From contig JALSMA010000041.1 of NCBI GenBank assembly GCA_026988015.1, forward strand, positions 1 through 48,903: a DNA stretch of 48,903 nucleotides, in the 5' to 3' direction. Below are positions 18,483 through 25,887 of the stretch, in pieces (within the stretch, counting starts at the first letter, position 1; every line of letters starts with the position of its first letter). The stretch is from Desulfobulbaceae bacterium. GTDB taxonomy: Bacteria; Desulfobacterota; Desulfobulbia; Desulfobulbales; Desulfocapsaceae. The position numbers were made by a program, and so were the translations under genes. Under the pieces are notes generated by a model, which worked only from the letters and a program-made list of their open reading frames with translations, had not been told where the DNA came from and searched no databases.

Positions 18483-18521
18483 AAAAAAAGGCGAGTAATT
18501 CCCTGTTCGGAAATACCCGCC
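18483..18521 (-). terminator. Minus-strand intrinsic terminator upstream of hisA
   Basis: The segment 18490-18521 folds as GGCG-a-GTA-a-TTCC, loop CTGTTC, GGAA-a-TAC-c-CGCC, a 13-nt arm with two mismatches. Read on the minus strand it is followed by seven T residues (complement of 18483-18489). It would end the fusA/ATPase transcript 40 nt before the hisA start, or act as an attenuator for hisA. Confidence 0.75.
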
Positions 18522-18571
18522 TGTTTTACAGCTATACAACAAAATAACAGTATGTAATTACCTCGCTCCGA

Positions 18572-19285
18572 TCAAGCCTTCCTTATCAGCATGGTTGCAG
18601 GATCAAGAACAAGAGATTTCCCAGCATCCACAGAACACGCCGCTGTACATTTCAGGGTTTTCAAGCGGAGATCATTCTCTTCCGGAGAAATAAGAAGAAC
18701 TGTATCAAAGACTTCATCAAGTTCATGGCATGGTGCAGGAACGCCGTTGGCACTTACCCGGTCATCATCCCGATGGCTGACAGCAGAGAACCAGATCATC
18801 TTCAGATTGTTTTTTTCCATGAAGCCCTTCAGCTCACCAAGAGCAGAGGCACTGTTGGCATCACTGAAGTCAAACCCGTCTATAACCAGACAATCAGCTG
18901 AAAAGATACCCTGCTGCGACAGATCTTCCATACGCTCTTCCAGGGTAGCAGCACTGAAACTATTTTCTTTAAAGGTCATAATCATGCGTTTTTTCATGAC
19001 CTCATCAACCATCTGCTGAAAATTTTCAACCTTCTTCTCCCCATTCATCAGGGTGAGGATATCGTCATACCAGGTTCTGGTCTTATCCACACCTTCACCA
19101 ATGGCGACGTGCAGAACATTGTTGTCACGGAGCAGGGAATCCATAGCAATCTGAACAAGAATTGCTGTTTTCCCAAGACCGGCACGAGCCATAACCAGCC
19201 CGACACGGCGGCCATCGGTACCATCTTCTTTTTCCAGGCCCAAGGCCCGTAACGGATTGCTTGCTACCAGGTCTTCTTTTCCCAT
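18572..19285 (-). CDS. RecA/KaiC-like P-loop ATPase of unknown role
   Basis: A 237-residue soluble ATPase. Walker A is ARAGLGKT at residues 33-40 in the GLVMARAGLGKTAILVQIA context. DCLVIDGFDF is a Walker B-like strand, and KMIWFSAVSHRDDDR is a sensor-like region. This arrangement fits the RecA/KaiC/DnaB helicase-like ATPase group without a helicase or DNA-binding domain. I do not recognise the exact family. The ATG at 19285 has GAGG 8 nt upstream. It lies 110 nt downstream of fusA on the same strand, with a terminator after it, so the two may share a transcript. Confidence 0.75.
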   Translation of the reverse strand: MGKEDLVASNPLRALGLEKEDGTDGRRVGLVMARAGLGKTAILVQIAMDSLLRDNNVLHVAIGEGVDKTRTWYDDILTLMNGEKKVENFQQMVDEVMKKRMIMTFKENSFSAATLEERMEDLSQQGIFSADCLVIDGFDFSDANSASALGELKGFMEKNNLKMIWFSAVSHRDDDRVSANGVPAPCHELDEVFDTVLLISPEENDLRLKTLKCTAACSVDAGKSLVLDPATMLIRKA

Positions 19286-19382
19286 GGTAATACCTCTATT
19301 TATATAATCATTTGCGGTGGCCACACAGGCCGCCTTGACAGGCAAGAGTACTGCCCGAAACAAAATTTATTGTACCTTATTC

Positions 19383-19410
19383 AAAAAAGAAAACTCTACT
19401 TTTCTTTTTT
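19383..19410 (-). repeat. 11-bp A/T palindrome over the fusA 3' end
   Basis: AAAAAAGAAAA (19383-19393) and TTTTCTTTTTT (19400-19410) are perfect reverse complements with a 6-nt loop that includes the fusA stop codon. The stem is nearly all A-U, so it is a weak terminator at best, although on the minus strand it ends in a T-run. Confidence 0.4.
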
Positions 19411-21480
19411 CTCATCCTGATATTTCTTTACCAGTTCTTCACTGACACTCTTTGGAACCGGCTTAAAGCTTGCAAACTCCATGGTAAACTCTGCTTTCCC
19501 CTGGGTAAGAGAACGTAGTGTTGTGGAGTAACCAAACATCTCTGAAAGAGGAACCTCAGCTTCAACCACTGTATAGTTACCTTCCTCGGTTGTTCCGATA
19601 ATCATACCACGACGCTGATTAATACTTCCCATAACGGCCCCCTGAAACTCGGAAGGCCCTTCCACCGCCACTTTCATGATCGGCTCCATAATAGTGGGTT
19701 TTGCCTTCATGTACCCTTCCTTAAATGCCCCGACTGCAGCAAGCTGGAAGGCAACATCAGATGAATCCACTGCGTGGAAGGCGCCGTCATTGATGACACA
19801 GCGAACACCAGTAACTGGTGAACCACATAAGGTTCCTTTCTGCAGGCTCTTTTTAAAGCCTTTATCACAGGAGCTGATAAACTCACGGGGGATGGCACCA
19901 CCGACAATTTTATCTTCAAATTCATACTCACCCTCTTCAAGGGGCTCCATATAACCTGCCACACGACCGAACTGACCGGAACCACCAGTCTGTTTTTTGT
20001 GAGTGTAGTTAAAATCAGCACGCTGGGATATAGTCTCACGGTATGCAACTTGGGGAGCACCGACTTCAACTTCTGCCCCGTACTCACGTTTCATACGTTC
20101 AATATACACCTCAAGATGGAGCTCGCCCATTCCTGAAATAATAGTCTCGCCGGTTTCATGGTCAACAAAGGTCTTAAACGTTGGATCTTCCTTAGTGAAA
20201 CGATTCAGAGCTTTGGACATGTTCACCTGGGCCTTGTTGTCACTTGGAATAACAGCCAGCGAGATAACAGGCTCAGGGATATGCATGGAGCTCATGGAAC
20301 AGGTGATTTTACCATCAGTGAAGGTATCACCTGATGCACAGTCTACACCAAAGAGGGCTACGATATCACCGGCGCCACAGGAATCAATCTCTTCCATCTC
20401 ATCGGAGTGCATGCGTACCAAACGCCCAACTTTTACTTTTTTACCAGTCCGGGTATTAAATACGGTATCGCCCTTATTCAAAGTTCCCTGATAGGTACGA
20501 ACATAAGTGAGTTGACCGTACCTGCCATCTTCCAGTTTAAAAGCAAGCATGATGAGGGGATCATTGGAATCGTTGGTAACTGCAAACTCTTCCTCATCTT
20601 TTTCAAGATCAAGACCAATGTTTTCAACATCTGTTGGACAGGGAAGATAAGACTGTACAGCGTCAAGAAGGGGCTGAACAGCCTTATTCTTATATGCAGA
20701 ACCGATAAACACCGGAGAAAACTCAAGGGCAAGGGTTCCTGCACGAACGGCATCCATCACCATTTCGGTGCTGATCTCTGTCTCTTCGAGCATGGCCTCC
20801 ATCAGATCATCAGAAAACATGGAAACCGCATCAAGCAGCTCTTCACGTTTCTCTTCTGCAGCGTCCTGATATTCTGCCGGGATCTCTTCTTCACGGATGA
20901 TCTCACCGTTTTCTCCATCAAAATAGAGTGCCCTCATGGTAACCAGATCCACCACACCTTCCAGCTCACTTTCAAGACCAATGGGAAGCTGCAGCATATG
21001 GGCATTCAGGCCCAGTTTATCTTGAAGCTGCTCGGTAACACGTTCGGGATTGGCACCGGTACGATCACACTTGTTGATAAATGAGATACGGGGAACGTTG
21101 TAGCGATCCATCTGCCTGTTCACTGTGATGGACTGGGATTGCACCCCGCCAACAGAGCAGAGAATGAGCACTGCACCGTCAAGCACCCGGAGGGCACGCT
21201 CAACCTCTACCGTGAAATCAACATGACCGGGAGTATCAATGATATTAATATCAACGCCCTTCCAGTTACAGTAGGTGGCAGCCGACTGAATTGTGATACC
21301 ACGCTCTCTCTCAAGTTCCATGGAATCCATTTTTGCACCGACTCCATCTTTGCCACGAACATCATGGATTGCATGGATCCTGTCGGTATAAAACAGGATG
21401 CGCTCAGTCAAGGTTGTTTTCCCTGAGTCAATATGGGCACTGATCCCGATATTTCGCACATTACTTAAGTCTACACTCAT
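19396..21480 (-). CDS. fusA: Translation elongation factor G (mitochondrial EFG1/spd type)
   Basis: A 694-residue translational GTPase of full length. GTP-binding motifs: AHIDSGKT (residues about 15-22, with Ser where EF-G usually has Ala), DTPGHVDFT (G3) and NKCDR (G4). [10 protein letters not shown] is switch I. Domain II, III and the C-terminal domains IV-V follow, including [15 protein letters not shown] and [12 protein letters not shown]. It moves tRNAs and mRNA after peptide transfer, or helps recycle ribosomes. The HIDSGKT variant and [19 protein letters not shown] region recall mitochondrial EFG1 and the spdEFG paralogues. It is not near rps genes, so a canonical EF-G in a str operon may exist elsewhere. 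GAGGG lies 8 nt before the ATG. Confidence 0.93.
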   Translation of the reverse strand: MSVDLSNVRNIGISAHIDSGKTTLTERILFYTDRIHAIHDVRGKDGVGAKMDSMELERERGITIQSAATYCNWKGVDINIIDTPGHVDFTVEVERALRVLDGAVLILCSVGGVQSQSITVNRQMDRYNVPRISFINKCDRTGANPERVTEQLQDKLGLNAHMLQLPIGLESELEGVVDLVTMRALYFDGENGEIIREEEIPAEYQDAAEEKREELLDAVSMFSDDLMEAMLEETEISTEMVMDAVRAGTLALEFSPVFIGSAYKNKAVQPLLDAVQSYLPCPTDVENIGLDLEKDEEEFAVTNDSNDPLIMLAFKLEDGRYGQLTYVRTYQGTLNKGDTVFNTRTGKKVKVGRLVRMHSDEMEEIDSCGAGDIVALFGVDCASGDTFTDGKITCSMSSMHIPEPVISLAVIPSDNKAQVNMSKALNRFTKEDPTFKTFVDHETGETIISGMGELHLEVYIERMKREYGAEVEVGAPQVAYRETISQRADFNYTHKKQTGGSGQFGRVAGYMEPLEEGEYEFEDKIVGGAIPREFISSCDKGFKKSLQKGTLCGSPVTGVRCVINDGAFHAVDSSDVAFQLAAVGAFKEGYMKAKPTIMEPIMKVAVEGPSEFQGAVMGSINQRRGMIIGTTEEGNYTVVEAEVPLSEMFGYSTTLRSLTQGKAEFTMEFASFKPVPKSVSEELVKKYQDEKKEK

Positions 21481-21969
21481 GTCTGCTACCCTCTACCAGA
21501 TTCTTCCTACCGGAAAACCGGCTCAGTCCACACTAAGTGAACCTAATATGAAATAAAAAAATAAGGAGCCACAGCACCCTGCAACTCCTTATTCAACAAT
21601 TAAACCAATCGAAACGCCCCCTTCTCCCCGCCTCAAAACCCGTCCGAATAAAAAAACAGGCGTGATAATAACACATCATCCAAAACAGCAGTCACCCAAA
21701 TACTGCGACACCGTCCGGCAAAGGACTAAAAAATCAGGATATTAGGCACTTCGAAAATTCTTACCAGACAATCCAAGGCAAGAAAAACCATTAATAATAC
21801 TCTATTTAATCCTGCAAGGGAAGTCTTTTTTTCTTTTTCCATCTCTATTTCCCTTTTCGCCATCATCACCTGGTTGATTTCCCCACTGTTTCTTGACTTT
21901 TATACCCGTTCTCCCGTAACCTTAGAGAAGGAAAACAAAAATAATCACAGCCGGAGAGACGCGAACTTT
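21481..21969. other. 489-nt divergent gap between fusA and fdhA
   Basis: No convincing protein gene. It contains, near fusA, a tight GCCGG-TTTT-CCGGT hairpin in the mRNA leader (21509-21522) and a minus-strand terminator-like hairpin (21555-21593). It should also hold the fdhA promoter; no clear sigma-54 or sigma-70 site stands out. The frame leading into fdhA is open upstream to 21874, but its start context there is poor. Confidence 0.5.
21555..21593 (-). terminator. Minus-strand terminator-like hairpin upstream of fusA
   Basis: AATAAGGAG at 21560-21568 pairs perfectly with CTCCTTATT at 21585-21593 around a 16-nt loop. On the minus strand it runs into T residues (complement of 21555-21560). 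It lies 75 nt before the fusA start with no coding gene upstream on that strand, so it is either a fusA leader attenuator or the end of a small RNA. Confidence 0.6.
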
Positions 21970-24015
21970 ATGCAAGATATTCTTACCATCTGCAACTACT
22001 GCGGTTGCGGCTGCGGCGTATACCTGTCCGTTACCCACAATCATGTGGTCGGTTCCTATCCCAGTAGAAATCACCCCATCAGCCGCGGCAACCTCTGCTC
22101 CAAGGGTTGGCACCTTCACGAGTTCGTCCATTCCAACAAACGACTCACCGACCCACTGTTACGAAAAAATGGAGTTCTTGAGAAAGTCAGTTGGGACGAA
22201 GCACTGGACACTACATCCAAAGCACTCATGACCGCAAAAGAAAAAACCGGACCGGATAGTATCGGTGTTCTCTCCTCTGCCAAATGCACCAACGAGGAAA
22301 ATTACCTTCTCCAGAAACTCACCCGAATCGGACTCGGCACCAATAATATTGACCACTGCGCCAGGCTCTGACACTCTTCCACTGTGGTAGGTCTTGCCAC
22401 AAGTTTCGGATCCGGCGCCATGACAAATTCCATAGCAGAGCTTGAAGAGGCCGACGTCCTCCTCATCACCGGCTCTAATACCACCACAACTCACCCCCAG
22501 ATTGGACGGAACATACTCAAGGCCGTGGATCACGGTGCCAAGCTGTTGGTAATTGATCCGCGCAGGACCGATATTGCCAGGCAGGCCCATATCCACCTTG
22601 CCCTGCGGCCAGGCACCGATATCGCACTGATCAATGCGATGATGCGGATAATCCTAGATGAAAACTTGGCGGATGATCTTTTTATCTCTATGCGTACCGA
22701 AAACTTCATTCAACTCCGTGATTTCCTCCACCGCCTTGATCTTAAAGAGCTGGCAAAGATCACCGAAATCGACCTTGAAACAATCCGTAAAGCCGCCTGC
22801 ATCTACGCCAGAAGCAGTAAATCTGTTATCTGTTACTGCTTAGGCGTCACCCAACACACCTGTGGCACTGATAATGTCCAAGCTGTGGCCAACCTTGCCA
22901 TGCTCACTGGAAATGTTGAGAAAAAACACAGCGGAGTTGACCCCCTCCGCGGCCAGAACAATGTCCAAGGGGCCTGCGACATGGCCGCTCTGCCTGCCGT
23001 ATTACCAGGATACCAGAGCCTTGAAGACCCGACTGTCCGAGCCAGGTTCCAGTCCGTGTGGCAGCGGGAACTTCCCCGAAAAACCGGCAGAAGTCTCACC
23101 GAAATGACCCACGCCGGAAAAGATGGTCCCATTAAAGCCATGTTTATCATGGGAGAAAATCCAGCCCTCAGTGACCCTCACCTGAACCGGGTGGAGGAGA
23201 CATTGATTAACCTTGATTTTTTGGCTGTCTCAGACATCTTCCTCACCGAGACAGCACAGTTTGCCAATGTGGTATTTCCTGCTGCATCCTTTGCCGAAAA
23301 AGGTGGCACCATAACCAACTCCGAACGCAGGGTGCAACTCTGCCGCCGAGCCATACCACCCATCCACAACTGCCGTCCTGACAGCGAAATTATCATGGAG
23401 CTTGGTCATCGTATGGGCTGCCCGGGGATGGATTTCAACTCTGATGCAGAAATCATGGAAGAAATCAGCCTCCTTGCTCCCATTTATGGCGGCATGCACT
23501 ACGATCGCCTTGCTGAAAATCATGGATTGCAGTGGCCCTGCCCGGATCGCCACCATCCCGGCACAGAATTTCTTCATAAATACTATTTTGCCAGAGGAAA
23601 GGGACAATTCACCATAACCAGACACCAAGAACCCTCTGAAAAAGCAACAAAAAAGTTCCCCTTTACCCTGGTCACCGGGCGTGGTTCCTACCATCATTAC
23701 CACACCGCCACCATGACTAGAAACTCCATACGCCTAGTTCGGGAATATCCCCAGGCGAAACTTGAAATTCACAAGGATGACTGTGAAAAACTCAATATAG
23801 GTGATGGTGAAATGGTGGAACTCCACTCAAAACGCGGTACGGTCCAAATATGCGCCCAGGTTACAGACCGAGTTAAACCGGGAACTGTCTTTTCCTCCTT
23901 CCACTTTTTTGAAGTGCCCATCAACCAGCTCACCGTCGATGTCATGGACCCCAAATCCAAATGCCCGGAGTTCAAAGTCTGTGCAGTCGCCATTAAAAAG
24001 GTGCACCATGATTGA
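21970..24015 (+). CDS. fdhA: Selenocysteine-containing formate dehydrogenase catalytic subunit
   Basis: A 681-residue molybdenum/tungsten bis-pterin enzyme read through an in-frame UGA (22369-22371) as Sec134, in the context DHCARL-U-HSSTVVGLA, the catalytic position of formate dehydrogenases. The N-terminal 4Fe-4S ligands are C8, C11, C15 and C43. Pterin-binding features include GSGAMTNS, GSNTTTTHPQ, VIDPRRTD, and the C-terminal VTGRGSYHHYHT to VFSSFHF region. It oxidises formate or reduces CO2. No Tat or Sec signal is seen, so it is cytoplasmic. ATG at 21970 follows GGAGAG; the longer open frame to 21874 is less likely. Its stop overlaps the next ORF by 8 nt. A gene caller without recoding would split it into two ORFs. 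Confidence 0.93.
22369..22400 (+). promoter_or_regulatory. UGA selenocysteine codon with SECIS-like stem-loop
   Basis: The UGA at 22369-22371 is followed by 18 nt and then a GGUCU loop (22390-22394). The loop is closed by GUGGUA (22384-22389) and UGCCAC (22395-22400), six pairs including one G-U. The same loop and the same 18-nt distance occur in E. coli fdhF, from memory. A weaker lower stem (ACU/AGU, UCC/GGA) can extend it. This is the SelB-binding element that directs Sec insertion. Confidence 0.85.
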
Positions 24016-25057
24016 CCTTAAAGAGCTTATTCTTCCAAAAGACAATCTCATTCCTTTGTTGCGCAAGTTAAACAAAGATGCCCGCCTTGTGATACCTGTA
24101 AAAAACGACCATGGTGATACCCTGTTCACGGAAATCAGTGACCTTGACACCACAGAGATTGATCTTATAAATCAGCCCCAGGCCTCCTTGAAACCTTTCT
24201 TTCTCCCCCAGCAGGAGACACTGGCACATTACAGTATCAACAGCAACCAGTACTGCTTCACAGCCCCTGATGCTGCTATTGATACCATTTTTTTTGGGGT
24301 CCGCTCCTGTGATCTTACCGCCCTGCTTTACATGGATCTAATCTTTTCGAAACCATCAAAGGATGCCACATACTACGACCGTCGCAACCACTCTCTTATC
24401 ATCACCCTGGGGTGCAACAATCCCTTTGAAAACTGTTTCTGCGAAGCAACAAACAGCGGCCCTTACCTGGAGTACGGCTATGGTCTGCAATTCATTGATC
24501 TCGGTGATCGCTATTACGTCTCAGCCGGCAGGGGGAGAGGTGCTGACCTTCTGGAGAGATGGAGTTATTTCTTTCACGAAGTAGGAGAAGAGGACCACAA
24601 GGTGCGTTATCAGCTCTTCCTTGAAGCCCGCGGGCAGTTCAGCAGAAACATTCAGCTCACCCATGCCTGCCAGAAGCTTCAAAAAGAAACCGTACCTGAT
24701 GAAATCTGGCAGTCCCTTGCCGAGCGCTGCTATGACTGTGGCGGCTGCGCCTATGTCTGCCCCACCTGCACCTGTTTTTCTGTGGACGACAAGCCGCAAA
24801 GCAGTAATACCGGAATCCGGGTTCGTAGCTGGGATGCCTGCACCAGCGACGGATTCACTCGCATGGCAGGAGGGCATAACCCGGTAACCAGGGACAGACA
24901 GGCACTGAAAAGACGTTTTCTTCACAAACTGAAATACGATTTCGCAAGTCACGGCAAGGCCTCCTGCACAGGATGCGGTCGCTGTGTTGACATCTGTTTT
25001 GGCGGGGTTGACATCACGACTTTCATTGAGCTCTTCACAAGGCAGCAGAATCCATGA
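24008..25057 (+). CDS. 4Fe-4S electron-transfer subunit, sulfhydrogenase-beta/AsrA-like
   Basis: A 349-residue protein. The N-terminal two thirds match the HydB/AsrA family, with RSCDLTALL and the Cys-rich GCNNPFENCFC segment. Two C-terminal ferredoxin-like motifs follow: C-YD-C-GG-C-AYV-CP, and C-TG-C-GR-C-VDI-C with Phe instead of Pro after the last Cys. It likely carries electrons between FdhA and the flavin subunit. The ATG at 24008 overlaps fdhA by 8 nt, and ATGA joins it to the next gene, so the genes are translationally coupled. In relatives this subunit pairs with NiFe sulfhydrogenase or anaerobic sulfite reductase; here the catalytic partner is a formate dehydrogenase. Confidence 0.87.
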   Translation: MIDLKELILPKDNLIPLLRKLNKDARLVIPVKNDHGDTLFTEISDLDTTEIDLINQPQASLKPFFLPQQETLAHYSINSNQYCFTAPDAAIDTIFFGVRSCDLTALLYMDLIFSKPSKDATYYDRRNHSLIITLGCNNPFENCFCEATNSGPYLEYGYGLQFIDLGDRYYVSAGRGRGADLLERWSYFFHEVGEEDHKVRYQLFLEARGQFSRNIQLTHACQKLQKETVPDEIWQSLAERCYDCGGCAYVCPTCTCFSVDDKPQSSNTGIRVRSWDACTSDGFTRMAGGHNPVTRDRQALKRRFLHKLKYDFASHGKASCTGCGRCVDICFGGVDITTFIELFTRQQNP

Positions 25058-25887
25058 ACAGATCTTTCATTCCTGCACAGACTGTAATTCGAGAAATTAT
25101 TCCAGAAAACGACCAGATTTCCACATTCAGGATAGAAATCATCGATAAAACAATACTTTTCACATTTCTTCCGGGCCAGTTTCTCATGATATCTGTCCCC
25201 CATTGCGGAGAGGCCGCCATCTCCATATCATCCTCCCCTGATGCTCTGCCACTCATTGATCTTTCAATCAGAAGGGCAGGAAAACTCACCACTGCCATTC
25301 ATGCCATGAAAAAAGGTGCACAGCTGGGAATACGCGGCCCATTTGGCACTGCTTTTCCAGTGGAAACCTTTGCAGCCCGCAACCTCCTCTTCGTGGCAGG
25401 CGGTATAGGACTGGCTCCTTTAAAAAGTGTCATTGATCACTGCCTCTTTCAGAATGGTGTTGAAGAAGATGCCGTGCTGAGCATAAGCCTGCTCTATGGC
25501 AGTAGAAGCCCATCAGACATCGCTTTCCAGCGGGTTATTAACGAGTGGCAGGAACAGGGAATCGATGTTCATCTGACCGTGGATGAAAAAGATGAGCACT
25601 GGAACGGTGCCGTTGGACGAGTAACAGAACTTCTCGACGACACCCGGACAGCCAACAACACCACAGCTCTCGTTTGCGGGCCTCCTGTGATGATCCGCTC
25701 TGTCATCGACAGACTCAAAGCCCTCGGCTGTGAAGACACAGATATTTTCATCACCCTTGAACGTCACATGAAATGCGGCATGGGACTCTGTGGCCATTGT
25801 CACCTTGACAGTAAACTGATTTGCACCGATGGCCCTGTCTTCAGTGTGAGTGCATTAACAACAATGGATGTGATGGAGCTTTGCTGA
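25054..25887 (+). CDS. FAD/NAD(P)-binding oxidoreductase subunit, sulfhydrogenase-gamma/AsrB-like
   Basis: A 277-residue ferredoxin-reductase-fold protein. FAD domain: FLPGQFLMISVP then ISISSSPD (about residues 45-75). NAD(P) domain: LLFVAGGIGLAPLKSVI (about 108-124) and LVCGPPVMI. The C-terminal 2Fe-2S motif is of the dihydroorotate-dehydrogenase-B type: MKCGMGLCGHCHLDSKLIC. It would exchange electrons with NAD(P)H for the formate dehydrogenase. The ATGA overlap with the gene before and the TGATG overlap with the gene after place it firmly in the operon. Confidence 0.9.
   Translation: MNRSFIPAQTVIREIIPENDQISTFRIEIIDKTILFTFLPGQFLMISVPHCGEAAISISSSPDALPLIDLSIRRAGKLTTAIHAMKKGAQLGIRGPFGTAFPVETFAARNLLFVAGGIGLAPLKSVIDHCLFQNGVEEDAVLSISLLYGSRSPSDIAFQRVINEWQEQGIDVHLTVDEKDEHWNGAVGRVTELLDDTRTANNTTALVCGPPVMIRSVIDRLKALGCEDTDIFITLERHMKCGMGLCGHCHLDSKLICTDGPVFSVSALTTMDVMELC

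Noticed and set aside
20407-21084. 225-residue open frame on the plus strand inside fusA
   Set aside because: It is a mirror frame of the EF-G coding strand without a start signal or domain.
21874-24015. Formate dehydrogenase as two ORFs or a pseudogene broken at 22369
   Set aside because: The stop is UGA at the known Sec position, followed by a fitting SECIS-like loop, and both parts are in one frame with all family motifs.
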